From NCBI RefSeq assembly GCF_900114265.1, contig NZ_FPKV01000002.1, forward strand, positions 1,240,001 to 1,304,000: a stretch of DNA of 64,000 nucleotides, in the 5' to 3' direction. Source of the DNA: Flaviramulus basaltis (GTDB lineage: Bacteria; Bacteroidota; Bacteroidia; Flavobacteriales; Flavobacteriaceae). Below the pieces are notes generated by a model. It saw nothing but the letters and a program-made list of their open reading frames with translations. It ran no database searches and had not been told where the DNA came from. Below, piece after piece: positions 52,546 to 62,368 of the stretch. The translations under genes were made by a program, and so were the position numbers. Within the stretch, counting starts at the first letter, position 1, and each line of letters opens with the position of its first letter.

Positions 52546-54054
52546 TCACCACTTAAACCAATATTTGGTTATCTCTTTTTCAACGCTATGATTACCTTTA
52601 TGAATGAATTCGTTTTTAATGGCATTATATTCATAATCTAATTGCCATTCTTGATGATTAGTAGCAACCTCTTTAATAGCATCACAAATATAACTGACTT
52701 CTTCATTCGTCATTGTAGGATGAATAGACATACGTATCCAACCCGGACGTTCTATTAAACACCCTTCTAATATCTTTTTTTCAATAGATTTTGAAGTGGG
52801 TTCATCTACATTTAGCAAATAATGACCATAAGTTCCCGCACAAGAGCAACCACCTCTGGTTTGAACTCCAAATTTATCGTTTAAAAGTTTTACAATTAAA
52901 TTATAATGAGCACTCTCTATATAAAATGAAAAAACTCCCAATCTTTCCGAATGCTCAGGAGCTAAGATTTTTAAATTATTTATAGTGCTTAGTTTTTTAA
53001 AAATTATAGCATTTAATTCGTGTTCTCTATCTAAAATATTTTGCACGCCCATTTTCTCTTTAAGCTGAATAGAAAGCGCAATTTTTATAGCTTGTAAAAA
53101 ACCTGGTGTTCCACCATCTTCTCGAGTTTCTATATCATCGATATAATCATGATTACCCCATGGATTAGTATATGAAACAGTACCTCCTCCTGGATTATCT
53201 GGAACCAAATTTTTATATAATTTTTTATTAAAAATTAAAACACCAGAAGATCCTGGTCCTCCTAAAAACTTATGAGGAGAGAAAGTGATAGCATCTAAAT
53301 ATTCTTCTTCATTTTCTGGATGCATATCAATGCTAACATAAGGTGCTGAACAAGCAAAATCAACAAAACATAAGCCGTTATTCTGATGCATTATTTTTGC
53401 TACTTCGTAATAATTTGTTCGAATACCTGTAACGTTAGAACATCCTGTTATTGCTGCAATTTTTATTGAACAATCGCTATATTGCTCTATAAGTTTTTCT
53501 AATGCTATAACACATGGCAATCCTTTTTCATTTGATGGAATAACCTCAACCCTAGCAATAGTCTCTAACCATGATGTTTGGTTAGAATGGTGTTCCATGT
53601 GAGACACAAAAATAATAGGCCTTAAATCTTCTGGAACTTGTGTGTGATCTTTTAAATTCTCGTTAACTTTTATCCCTAAAATTCGCTGAAACTTATTAAT
53701 AGCACCTGTCATTCCTGTACCAACAGTAATTAACACGTCATCTTTTGAGGCATTTACATGCTTTTTAATAATATTTCTTGCATCATGATAAGCCAAAGTC
53801 ATTGCGGACCCTGTAATAGATGTTTCGGTATGGGTATTCGCTACATAAGGACCAATTTCGTTTAACAATTTTTCTTCAATTGGTCTATACAATCTACCAC
53901 TAGCTGTCCAATCTGCATAAATAATTTTTTTTCTACCATAAGGAGATTCAAAAAACTCATTTACACCAACTATATTTTCTCTAAAGGGTTTGAAATACTC
54001 TTCAAGAGATTTCTTGGAATTTATTTTAGAAGCTAATATTGAATTATATGTCAT
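52546..54054 (-). CDS. Class V aminotransferase-fold PLP enzyme
   Basis: The 502-residue protein has the fold-type I PLP pattern: an early Y-A-D-W-T-A-S-G-R (residues 46-54), V-S-H-M-E-H-H-S-N near residue 150, and the PLP lysine in T-F-S-P-H-K-F-L-G-G near residue 263. A late R-G-G-C-S-C-A-G motif near residue 397 resembles the cysteine site of SufS/NifS-like enzymes, so a cysteine desulfurase or selenocysteine lyase-like reaction is possible. It is longer than SufS (about 410). The substrate is unknown. It lies between the copper cluster and the DsbD gene with its own gaps on both sides. Confidence 0.85.
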   Translation of the reverse strand: MTYNSILASKINSKKSLEEYFKPFRENIVGVNEFFESPYGRKKIIYADWTASGRLYRPIEEKLLNEIGPYVANTHTETSITGSAMTLAYHDARNIIKKHVNASKDDVLITVGTGMTGAINKFQRILGIKVNENLKDHTQVPEDLRPIIFVSHMEHHSNQTSWLETIARVEVIPSNEKGLPCVIALEKLIEQYSDCSIKIAAITGCSNVTGIRTNYYEVAKIMHQNNGLCFVDFACSAPYVSIDMHPENEEEYLDAITFSPHKFLGGPGSSGVLIFNKKLYKNLVPDNPGGGTVSYTNPWGNHDYIDDIETREDGGTPGFLQAIKIALSIQLKEKMGVQNILDREHELNAIIFKKLSTINNLKILAPEHSERLGVFSFYIESAHYNLIVKLLNDKFGVQTRGGCSCAGTYGHYLLNVDEPTSKSIEKKILEGCLIERPGWIRMSIHPTMTNEEVSYICDAIKEVATNHQEWQLDYEYNAIKNEFIHKGNHSVEKEITKYWFKW

Positions 54055-54153
54055 TATTTTATTTTAAAAAAGAGATAAAAGAGAACCACCTTAATCAATC
54101 ACACCAAAGTGATTCTAATATTCACCAATCAAAAAAATTATTTATATTTTAAT

Positions 54154-56130
54154 TTATTCAAAATTTGAAACACCTTCTTGCAACCATTTATGAAACTCAT
54201 CAGCATCAGGGGTATAAGCAACAGGCTCTAGCAAGTTTTCTTCATCATGATCCATAAGTACATAAAAAGGTTGTGTGTTGGCCTTATATTTTACAGTTTG
54301 AAGTTCACTCCACTTTTGACCAATATATTTTAATTTTTTACCAGGACGCAATTTGGAATCTACAATTTCGTCCTCTTCTAATTTCCGCTTATCATCTACA
54401 TACAAAGAAATAAGAACAACATCATTTTTTAATATTTTTAAAATATTCTCTTTTGGCCAAACATTTTGTTCCATTTTTCTACAGTTAACACACGCCCAAC
54501 CTGTAAAATCTATCATAACAGGTTTCCCTATTTTTTTAGCATAAGCCAAACCTTTATCATAATCATTAAAAGCCACAATATCATGCGGTGCTAATAAATG
54601 AGCGCCTTCAGGCAAGTCGGCATGATCTGTTGTGCTACCGCCACCAGATTTCGTAAAACCAACTCCATAAGGAGATTCACTATATTCTAATGGTGGTGGA
54701 AAAGCACTAATTAAATTTAAAGGTGCACCCCAAAGCCCTGGAATCATATAAATTGTAAATGAAAGTACGATTAACCCCATACTTAAACGCCCAACCGAAA
54801 TATGTGGTAATGGTGAATCATGAGGAAGTTGAATTTTTCCGAAAAGATAAAATGCTAAAGCTCCAAAAACAGCTATCCAAATAGCTAAAAAGACTTCACG
54901 CTCCAACATATGAGCTTGTAATACTAAATCGGCTTGTGATAAAAATTTAAATGCTAAAGCTAATTCTAAAAATCCTAGAACAACCTTCACGGTATTTAAC
55001 CAACCTCCAGATTTTGGTAATGAATTTAACCAACCTGGGAAAGCTGCAAAAAGCGCAAATGGAAGCGCAATTGCTAATGAAAAACCTAGCATACCAACAA
55101 TAGGAGCAATGCCTCCTTTGGATGCAGCCTCCACTAATAGTGTACCTACAATAGGACCTGTACATGAAAAGGATACTATTGCTAATGCCAGCGCCATAAA
55201 AAAGATACCAATTAACCCGCCTCTATCTGCTTGTCTGTCTACTTTATTAGCCCATTTGTTAGGTAACATAATTTCGAATGCGCCTAAAAAAGACACTGCA
55301 AAAACAACTAATAATATAAAGAATATAATATTAAACCAAACATTGGTTGCTAATGCATTTAAGGCATCAGCTCCAAATATACCTGTTACAGCAGTTCCTA
55401 ATAACACGTAAATTACAATAATGGCTAATCCATATATAATAGCATTTTTAATACCTGCAGCTTTATTTTTACTTTGTTTGGTGAAAAAACTAACCGTCAT
55501 AGGAATCATAGGGAACACACATGGTGTTAATAATGCAGCAAAGCCTGATAAAAAAGCAATTATAAAAATACCTATAAGTCCTTTTCTCTCTTCTTTTTCA
55601 CTATTTTCTTTAGTTTCTTTAATGGTTGTTTTGTCTAAATCTGAAGTAGCTATAATTGTAGTTGCTTCAGGTTTTTTATTTTTTAAAGTAAAATTTAAAT
55701 CCGTATAAGATGGAGGTAAACATTTCTCGTCATCACAAACCATAAACTCTACTTCTCCTTTAACAACTAAGAGTTCTTTATTTAAAACTTTTATACGTTG
55801 CTTAAATTCAGCTTCATTTTCAAAATACTTAATCCGCATCTCAAAAATTGGATCGTCTATAGTATGCCCTTCTTCTTCTATTGTTTTATCTAATAGTTCG
55901 TAAGAAGCATCTTCTTCAAATGAAAAGGTTGTAGGTATGGGGCCGCCTTCTGGTACACTTTGTGAATATAAATGCCAACCACTACCTATTGTTGCTGATG
56001 CAATTAAATAAAATTCTGTATCTGAAATTTTTTCAACCGATGTTGACCATTTCACTGGATTATGAATCTGTGCTTTTAATCCTGAAAAGGATAAAAAAGC
56101 AATACAAAAGCAAATCAGTAAGTTCTTCAT
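54154..56130 (-). CDS. DsbD-like thiol:disulfide interchange protein
   Basis: The 658-residue protein has a signal peptide (1-20), an N-terminal DsbD-alpha domain (about 21-160; V-K-W-S-T-S-V-E-K, then C-D-D-E-K-C-L-P-P), eight or so membrane helices (about 185-470; [10 protein letters not shown] with a redox Cys near residue 205, F-S-C-T-G-P-I-V-G near residue 326) and a C-terminal thioredoxin domain with [11 protein letters not shown] (about 544-554). This is the full DsbD layout. It moves electrons from cytoplasmic thioredoxin to periplasmic partners. The three TlpA lipoproteins encoded next to it are likely acceptors. Confidence 0.94.
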   Translation of the reverse strand: MKNLLICFCIAFLSFSGLKAQIHNPVKWSTSVEKISDTEFYLIASATIGSGWHLYSQSVPEGGPIPTTFSFEEDASYELLDKTIEEEGHTIDDPIFEMRIKYFENEAEFKQRIKVLNKELLVVKGEVEFMVCDDEKCLPPSYTDLNFTLKNKKPEATTIIATSDLDKTTIKETKENSEKEERKGLIGIFIIAFLSGFAALLTPCVFPMIPMTVSFFTKQSKNKAAGIKNAIIYGLAIIVIYVLLGTAVTGIFGADALNALATNVWFNIIFFILLVVFAVSFLGAFEIMLPNKWANKVDRQADRGGLIGIFFMALALAIVSFSCTGPIVGTLLVEAASKGGIAPIVGMLGFSLAIALPFALFAAFPGWLNSLPKSGGWLNTVKVVLGFLELALAFKFLSQADLVLQAHMLEREVFLAIWIAVFGALAFYLFGKIQLPHDSPLPHISVGRLSMGLIVLSFTIYMIPGLWGAPLNLISAFPPPLEYSESPYGVGFTKSGGGSTTDHADLPEGAHLLAPHDIVAFNDYDKGLAYAKKIGKPVMIDFTGWACVNCRKMEQNVWPKENILKILKNDVVLISLYVDDKRKLEEDEIVDSKLRPGKKLKYIGQKWSELQTVKYKANTQPFYVLMDHDEENLLEPVAYTPDADEFHKWLQEGVSNFE

Positions 56131-56218
56131 TCTATTAGATTTTAAATATTTTATGTTTAGTTTTATTATAAGTATGACTCAAAAATATTAAAAATGGGTG
56201 ACGTTGCTTATGTTTTTT

Positions 56219-57592
56219 CTAAATATTCAATTCGTTAAACAAATCAATTAAATCTTTACTTGATGGTCTTGGAGCACTAGATCTTACAATTTTGCCATCA
56301 GGGTCTAATAAAATAAATTTTGGTATTCCTTTAACCATATAATCTTTTATAAAATCTGATTCAAAATCTTTATCAGCTAATAATTGTATCCCTGTAAGTT
56401 CTTTATCAATCACCATTTTTTTCCATTTTTCATAATCCTTCTTTTTATCGACTGAAAGACTGACAAAAACAATGTTTTTATCGTGAAACTGCTTTTCAAT
56501 TTTCTTTAAAAAAGGAATTTCATATTTACAAGGACCACACCATGTTGCCCAAACATCAATATATACATATTTACCTTTTAAATCATCTAGAGACGTGCTA
56601 CCACCTGCATGATTTTCATAATTTACAAATTTAGGTGAATGTTGTCCGTTTGCTACTAAACTTAACATTTTATATGTTTTTGCCAACTCTTCTATATGTT
56701 CTTTATTTGTGGAAATTTCTAGAAATGTGTTATAGAATTTTTCGACATCATTAGAGATGGTTATGAATATTTTAGAATTATCGAAAAGAAAATTATTTCT
56801 TATGATTTCGTTAGGAATCCTTTTAGAAACTTCTAATATAGCCATGTCGGCTGAAATAGAATCTTTTTGAATCATCTCTCCAACTTTATTCATATAATGA
56901 GAGTTAACCATTTTTTTATATTCTGGCGACAAAAGATAGTCTTCTCTATTATCAAAAACAAAGGTGTTTAAATCAGCTAAAAACTCTTTAGATGATTTAA
57001 ATTCTGTTTTTTCTGCATAATAAGCATGAGATGGTTCATAGCTGTTTAATTTGCTTAAATAAGAGTAATTTAAATCTTTCTTCTCTGCAGTTTTGAAATC
57101 TTCAGGAATATCAACAAAAGCATCAAGTACATTAATTAAAGTTGTCTCAATTTCCTTTGCTTTGGTTTTAAAAGCTAATTCATCAAGTAAATAAAATGTC
57201 TTTTTCTCACCTATTAAATCCGTTTCTATCTTTCCTTTTTCAAGAAGATATTCACTCTCATCATACCCCTGACCAGAAAATGCCAAAGACTTTGTAAAGT
57301 TACTTGCATCTGCATTAATTATAATATGACTCCCATTTTCTATATAAATAGATGCTCTGCTTGTACCATCATAAAGCACATACGTACCCTTGTTTAATCT
57401 TAAGGTATCTAAAAAGGTGCCATCCTCTTTAATATTTAAGGTTTGGGATACTTTTCTATCTAAAGAAAGAATTTTAAAGTCTTCCGTTTTATTAGTTATA
57501 TGCCCTGAAATTAGTGCGTAATCAACCAATTCATTCTTGCAAGAAATAAAAGCTAAAAAACTAAGTGCTAATATTTTTAATATATATTTCAT
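56219..57592 (-). CDS. TlpA-family thioredoxin lipoprotein (CGPC)
   Basis: The 457-residue protein has a lipoprotein signal ending FLAFISC (Cys19). A long N-terminal region follows (20-310) that may be a DUF4369-like or related beta domain. The thioredoxin domain (about 325-457) has the redox motif W-A-T-W-C-G-P-C-K-Y near residue 350 and the cis-Pro in K-G-I-P-K-F near residue 427. It is one of three related thioredoxin lipoproteins side by side on the minus strand, followed by the DsbD-like gene. It is 3 bp from its neighbour. It should reduce disulfides in periplasmic partners or serve in cytochrome maturation. The substrate is unknown. Confidence 0.9.
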   Translation of the reverse strand: MKYILKILALSFLAFISCKNELVDYALISGHITNKTEDFKILSLDRKVSQTLNIKEDGTFLDTLRLNKGTYVLYDGTSRASIYIENGSHIIINADASNFTKSLAFSGQGYDESEYLLEKGKIETDLIGEKKTFYLLDELAFKTKAKEIETTLINVLDAFVDIPEDFKTAEKKDLNYSYLSKLNSYEPSHAYYAEKTEFKSSKEFLADLNTFVFDNREDYLLSPEYKKMVNSHYMNKVGEMIQKDSISADMAILEVSKRIPNEIIRNNFLFDNSKIFITISNDVEKFYNTFLEISTNKEHIEELAKTYKMLSLVANGQHSPKFVNYENHAGGSTSLDDLKGKYVYIDVWATWCGPCKYEIPFLKKIEKQFHDKNIVFVSLSVDKKKDYEKWKKMVIDKELTGIQLLADKDFESDFIKDYMVKGIPKFILLDPDGKIVRSSAPRPSSKDLIDLFNELNI

Positions 57593-57595
57593 TTT

Positions 57596-58789
57596 TTAAT
57601 TGTTATGATTAATTAATTCGTCTAATTTTTTATCTAAATCTTCTTTTTGTGGCTGTCTTAATATGATAACGCCTTTATTATCAATCAAAAATGTTGTTGG
57701 TAAATGTGGAACGTTGTATTTTTGGGCTACAGGGCCGTACATGTTTTTGCTTTTTGTATTGGCATCATACACATGCAACCAAGGCGTTTTATCTTCTTCA
57801 ATGGCTTTACGCCACTTATCTTCTTGATCTGCTGTACCAATGGCAACAACTTCAAAGCCTTTATCTTTATATTGTTTGTATAATTCTTTTAAATGAGGAA
57901 ACGACGCTCTACATGGTACACACCAAGACGCCCAAAAGTCAATTAAAATATATTTTCCTTCTACTTTTGATAGCGTTAACCCTTTTCCATCAACGGTTGT
58001 TAATGTAAAATCTGGCACTACTGCTCCAACCGAAAATTTGTTAAATACCTCATCATGAATTTTATTGAAAAATTGAAAGAATGCCGTTTTTTTCGCATCA
58101 CCCTCATATATGTCATAGTATTTTTTAAGCTCATCTTTTGTCATTCTACCTTCTGTGTACTGAAACCCCATTATATTTGGTGACACTGGAGAACTAGGGT
58201 TTTGCTCAACAAAATTGAAAATGGCTTTTCTCATTTCATTAGTACGCTCTTTACTTAAATTCTGAAAGTCTGGAGAATACATAATTGTTTTATATTCTTC
58301 CATCTTTAAGGTGTCATTGCCTGCTCTTGCAGCTTGATAGCTCTCCGAAATCTCCTTTAAACGATCAAATTTTGGATTATTAAAAATACTATCACGTATT
58401 GCTCCCTGTTTTAAAACTTGGTCATACATGGTAGAACCCAAAATTATTGGAGTAGGTCTTTTATTTTGTTTGTCTGCTGCTATATCTATTACAACTTTAA
58501 TAAGTGTGTTTTCTAGAAAAAAATCAACATTATAGTTATCGTTGATATTTAATGTTGCCATATCCTGAGCTTCAGTTTTTCCTTCAAAGTAAAAGCTGCT
58601 CTTGGTTATTGCAACACTATCAATAACTTCCATTTTTTGACGGTCAATCATATTGCGTTTAATAATTTTTGCCCAACCACTGTCAATTCCTTTTAGAGTA
58701 CCAGAAATCTGGTAACCATCTACAGTTTTTTCTTTTGCACAGCCCATTACCAAAACACTACAAAAGATTAATAATACGATTTGTTTCAT
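57596..58789 (-). CDS. TlpA-family thioredoxin lipoprotein with DUF4369 (CVPC)
   Basis: The 397-residue protein has a lipoprotein signal ending LVMGC (Cys17), a DUF4369 beta domain (about 25-125; G-Y-Q-I-S-G-T-L-K-G, then F-F-L-E-N-T) and a thioredoxin domain (about 260-395) with F-W-A-S-W-C-V-P-C-R-A. DUF4369-TlpA fusions are common in Bacteroidota and their substrate is not known. The CVPC motif differs from the CGPC copy beside it, so redox potentials may differ. It is 3 bp from the next TlpA gene and 20 bp from the previous one, which suggests one operon. Confidence 0.92.
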   Translation of the reverse strand: MKQIVLLIFCSVLVMGCAKEKTVDGYQISGTLKGIDSGWAKIIKRNMIDRQKMEVIDSVAITKSSFYFEGKTEAQDMATLNINDNYNVDFFLENTLIKVVIDIAADKQNKRPTPIILGSTMYDQVLKQGAIRDSIFNNPKFDRLKEISESYQAARAGNDTLKMEEYKTIMYSPDFQNLSKERTNEMRKAIFNFVEQNPSSPVSPNIMGFQYTEGRMTKDELKKYYDIYEGDAKKTAFFQFFNKIHDEVFNKFSVGAVVPDFTLTTVDGKGLTLSKVEGKYILIDFWASWCVPCRASFPHLKELYKQYKDKGFEVVAIGTADQEDKWRKAIEEDKTPWLHVYDANTKSKNMYGPVAQKYNVPHLPTTFLIDNKGVIILRQPQKEDLDKKLDELINHNN

Positions 58790-58809
58790 TTTTTATTTTT
58801 TTTATTAAA

Positions 58810-60009
58810 CTAAAAAATTTCGGCTAACATTTTATCCATGTCTTCATCTGCTGCGCCACCACCGCCGAAACGTCCCACAATAACACCATCCGGCCCTACT
58901 AATATTTTTGTTGGTAATGTTGAGATATTATAACCACCGCTAATGCCATCATCTAATAGTTTATATCCACCTCCAGACACATCAATCTTTAGACCTCTTA
59001 ACACGTGTCGCCATACACCAATTTTATCTGTTTCAACTGCTTTTCGCCAAGCATCATGATCTCGATCGTCATCCGATATACCTAAAATCTCCAAACCTTT
59101 TGATTTATATTGTGCATACAATTTTAATAAATGCGGATTTCCCTTTCTACAAGGTACACACCAAGAAGCCCAAAAATCTATTAGTAAATATTGTCCTTTA
59201 AAGTCGGCTAGAGTTATAGGTTTCCCATTGATGTCAGTGGTATTAAAATCGCCAGCCATGGCACCTGGAATTCCTAATTTCATTTCTTCAATTGATTTTT
59301 TAATTTCTTTTCCCATGTCTGAATATTGCAATTCTTCTGGGAATTTAGAAAACATAGCCGTGGCTTCATCATATTTCATTTTTTGAAGTTGAAATCTCAT
59401 ATTCTGCAAACTGATATATGAAGAAGGATTGTCATTTATAAATTGTATTGAGATGTTTCCTAATTCAGTATAATAAGGTTCTAGTTGAGTACGAAAATCA
59501 TTATCAATGTATTTAAGTGAATCTTTTTCTTTAGGTGTTTTGGATGCTCTAATTTTATCTATATTAGCTTGAAAATCATCTAAAATACTTTGATATTTTT
59601 TAGCAGCTTCCATTTGAAGGACTTTTAATCGATCACTATCTTCTTGGGTTTTTGAGCCTATTAGCTTACCTTTTGTTATATTATTAGCATCTAGATTAAC
59701 CTCCATAATGGTGGGTTCTAAAAAGAGTTGAAATCTAGGTTCTTGATTTCGAATATCGGTACTTTTACCAATCATACCATTTAAAAGCACTGTAGTGATA
59801 TCGCTTTCAAAAGAAAAAGCACCATCAACAATCTTTAAAGTGTCAGTTTTAATATTTCTTGCATCGTCATAACTGATTAAAAACAAATTGCCATTATCCA
59901 TATTAATAACGGTTCCGTTTAATCGGAATTTATTGGCTTCTAATGGTTTTTCTGTTTGCTCGCAACTTACAATGAATAAGACTAGAGCAATTACTATTAA
60001 TTGTTTCAT
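58810..60009 (-). CDS. TlpA-family thioredoxin lipoprotein with DUF4369 (second CVPC copy)
   Basis: From the ATG at 60009 the protein has 399 residues. A start at 60021 adds only four. The lipoprotein signal ends FIVSC (Cys16), followed by a DUF4369 domain (F-R-L-N-G-T-V-I-N-M-D-N-G-N-L-F near residue 28) and a thioredoxin domain (about 265-399) with F-W-A-S-W-C-V-P-C-R-K. It is the first of the three TlpA genes in transcription order. The C-terminal loop is longer than in its neighbours (GGGYKLLDDGISGGYNIS). It probably exchanges thiols with the DsbD-like protein. Confidence 0.92.
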   Translation of the reverse strand: MKQLIVIALVLFIVSCEQTEKPLEANKFRLNGTVINMDNGNLFLISYDDARNIKTDTLKIVDGAFSFESDITTVLLNGMIGKSTDIRNQEPRFQLFLEPTIMEVNLDANNITKGKLIGSKTQEDSDRLKVLQMEAAKKYQSILDDFQANIDKIRASKTPKEKDSLKYIDNDFRTQLEPYYTELGNISIQFINDNPSSYISLQNMRFQLQKMKYDEATAMFSKFPEELQYSDMGKEIKKSIEEMKLGIPGAMAGDFNTTDINGKPITLADFKGQYLLIDFWASWCVPCRKGNPHLLKLYAQYKSKGLEILGISDDDRDHDAWRKAVETDKIGVWRHVLRGLKIDVSGGGYKLLDDGISGGYNISTLPTKILVGPDGVIVGRFGGGGAADEDMDKMLAEIF

Positions 60010-60114
60010 GATTTTGTACATTAGTTTATTTACTTTAAAAGATTTAGATCTTTAGTTGTTATTTTAAATATGTTATTATTTATTAAAAAAACTTAAAAAT
60101 TAAAAGAAGTCATT

Positions 60115-60777
60115 TTAATTACCTAATCCCTTAATTCTGGTGATATCTGTTCTCACATCCCACATACCAGCATTAAATATTTCAAACTCTATAAAGTTTG
60201 TACCAAAATAGACTTTGGCCTTAAACGGGAAATTTACATTTTGTAATTCTACATAATTACTAGTATTAGTAACAGTTGTATAATTACCATGATGCACTAC
60301 TACATTAGCATCTGGATTTCTTATCTGTTTCTGGTCTTCTTTAATATAGAAACGAACCACATTGTTCTTACCTTCATTACTTTTTATAGTATAAGACGAA
60401 ACATTTAATGATTTATCTAATTTCTTAAATGGGTCTTCATATAAACCTATATAATCATCATTTTTCCAATATCCACTTATCACAGTTGCATCTGGTTTAA
60501 TTAAATTACCTTTTCCATTCTTTTTCCCTTTTTCCCATGAACCATTGTAAATATCTCCATTACTCCAACTATAAGTCCCTGTTCCATGTGGTAATCCCTT
60601 TTTAAAAGTCCCAACATAAGTATCTGTTCCTTTTGCAGTACCTTCACCATTAGCCTTTCCTTTTTTGCAATCTCCTTTATAAGATTGATTAATTGTTTTA
60701 AGTAATACTTTACAGTCTTGTGCAAAAAGTAATGAAACACTTAATAGCAATACACTTACAAATAGATATTTTTTCAT
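60115..60777 (-). CDS. MORN-repeat protein, exported
   Basis: The 220-residue protein has a signal peptide (1-20, ending LLFAQ) and three to four MORN repeats (about 32-110; pattern G-x-G-x-x-x-x-x-x-x-Y-x-G-x-x-x-x-G, for example YNGSWEKGKKNGKGNLI). The C-terminal half (about 120-220) is a beta-rich domain I do not recognise. MORN repeats bind lipids or proteins. It lies before the TlpA genes on the minus strand and after a terminator that closes the SusD transcript, so it may be transcribed with the TlpA group. Confidence 0.85.
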   Translation of the reverse strand: MKKYLFVSVLLLSVSLLFAQDCKVLLKTINQSYKGDCKKGKANGEGTAKGTDTYVGTFKKGLPHGTGTYSWSNGDIYNGSWEKGKKNGKGNLIKPDATVISGYWKNDDYIGLYEDPFKKLDKSLNVSSYTIKSNEGKNNVVRFYIKEDQKQIRNPDANVVVHHGNYTTVTNTSNYVELQNVNFPFKAKVYFGTNFIEFEIFNAGMWDVRTDITRIKGLGN

Positions 60778-60798
60778 AATTGTGAATTTATAATGAAG

Positions 60799-60839
60799 AA
60801 AAAAAATTAAAAGCCCTTTAGTATATAGTAAAGGGCTCT
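60799..60839 (-). terminator. Terminator after the susD-like gene
   Basis: On the minus strand AGCCCTTTA and TAAAGGGCT pair and are followed by TTTTTAATTTTTTTT. It lies 6 bp after the SusD-like stop and marks the end of that transcript. Confidence 0.85.
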
Positions 60840-60844
60840 AGCTA

Positions 60845-62350
60845 TTAATTAGGGTAACCAGGATTTTGTATTATAACACCTCCACCAGCTTCTATAGAAG
60901 CTACAGGGATTGGCATGATAAATTTTTCTGAATTGATTGCTGTAGGTTTTTGATCGGATACTTGAAAGCCCGTTCCAAAGCCATCAGCATAATCATAGCG
61001 AATAAGATCGAACCAATCTTCACCTTGCTCTGATGCTAATTCTACTAATTTCTCTATGCGTACAGCTTGTAAAAATTGATCTAAAGTTATAGAAGCAGGA
61101 TACGTTTCAAAACCATCATTTCCAGTGGTGGTAGCTCCAGCTCTGATTCTTATGGCATTTAATGCTTCAAGAGCATCTGTAGAAACACCATTAGCACTAC
61201 GTGCATCTGCTTCAGCATATATTAAATACACCTCTGCCATGCGCAACCAATATTGAGTTTCAAATTGCAGGCCAGAACGTTGTAAAAATTTCATATTTCC
61301 ATTACCTAGTCCAGGAATAGCATAAGCTCCTGTTTGCATAAAAGGGATTCTCGCTGTATCGTAATTAATAACTTGACCATTAACTGTCATTGTTCCTGTA
61401 TTTGGCAAATCGTAAAACCAATTGGATACAGATGTGAAAATAGACCAAAAATTACCAAGTCCTAATCCCTCACTTTGATTAGCGTCAGAATACACATCAA
61501 AAAGTGCCTCTGTATTACTTAATGTTGCAACACCAGAATGATCAAATAATTCTTCAAAGGTATCTGTTAGAGCAAAATTAGGTCCAGAATTATCAATCAC
61601 ATCTTTTGCAACAGTAGCTGCTTGTGCATAATCACCCATATATAATAACACTTTTGCTTTTAAACCTTTAACAAAAATTTTGTTGGCAAAATATTTTGCT
61701 CTCAGATATGGAGCTGAAGCAATGGCATCATCCAAATCATTTAAAATAACATCATAAGTTTCTTGAACAGAAACTCTTGGTTGCGCTACATCATCTGTTG
61801 CAGGTTCTAAACGAACGTTAACACCATATGATGAACTTGTATCATAAAACTCCCCAAATAAACGTAACAAATGGAAATGCCCTAATGCACGCATAGCTTT
61901 CGCTTCACCAATAATTTCCAAACGGCGATTATTATTTATAAAATCATCATCGGTTAACTTCTCAACACCATTTATAATCCAATTAGCTCTATTTACTAAT
62001 ACATATTGCCCAGTGTAAATTCTTGTTAACGCTGGCCCATCTGGTGGTGGGTTGTTTGCTATCATGGCATTATCTTCCGCAGATAAAAACACAAAATAAC
62101 CTCCTGCATTAACACCACTTAAGGTACTAGGTAAAATAGAATGATTTGGATTGCCTTCTGCATCGTTTTGATGTAAAATGGAATACATTCCAGCTAGAGC
62201 GATTTCGGCTGATGATTCATCTGAAATTGCGGTTTCGGCTGGTAAAGAGTATAAAGGATCAAATTCGTCTAAATCTCTTGTTAGTTCGCACGAGGTTAAA
62301 CACATTAAAGTGAAAAACGCGACGTAGTAAATTTTATTTATTGTTTTCAT
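60845..62350 (-). CDS. SusD/RagB-family nutrient-binding lipoprotein
   Basis: From the ATG at 62350 the protein has 501 residues (a start at 62359 adds three). It has a lipoprotein signal ending LMCLTSC (Cys20), a SusD-type helical core (A-I-S-D-E-S-S-A-E-I-A-L-A-G-M-Y near residue 40, then E-A-K-A-M-R-A-L-G-H-F-H-L-L-R-L-F-G) and the late A-E-V-Y-L-I-Y-A-E-A-D-A-R and L-D-Q-F-L-Q-A-V-R-I-E-K-L-V-E-L-A-S-E-Q-G-E segments. SusD proteins sit on the cell surface and cap a SusC channel to capture ligands such as glycans or peptides. The ligand cannot be told. It is 18 bp from the SusC gene. Confidence 0.95.
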   Translation of the reverse strand: MKTINKIYYVAFFTLMCLTSCELTRDLDEFDPLYSLPAETAISDESSAEIALAGMYSILHQNDAEGNPNHSILPSTLSGVNAGGYFVFLSAEDNAMIANNPPPDGPALTRIYTGQYVLVNRANWIINGVEKLTDDDFINNNRRLEIIGEAKAMRALGHFHLLRLFGEFYDTSSSYGVNVRLEPATDDVAQPRVSVQETYDVILNDLDDAIASAPYLRAKYFANKIFVKGLKAKVLLYMGDYAQAATVAKDVIDNSGPNFALTDTFEELFDHSGVATLSNTEALFDVYSDANQSEGLGLGNFWSIFTSVSNWFYDLPNTGTMTVNGQVINYDTARIPFMQTGAYAIPGLGNGNMKFLQRSGLQFETQYWLRMAEVYLIYAEADARSANGVSTDALEALNAIRIRAGATTTGNDGFETYPASITLDQFLQAVRIEKLVELASEQGEDWFDLIRYDYADGFGTGFQVSDQKPTAINSEKFIMPIPVASIEAGGGVIIQNPGYPN

Positions 62351-62368
62351 TTTATACAATTTTTTATA

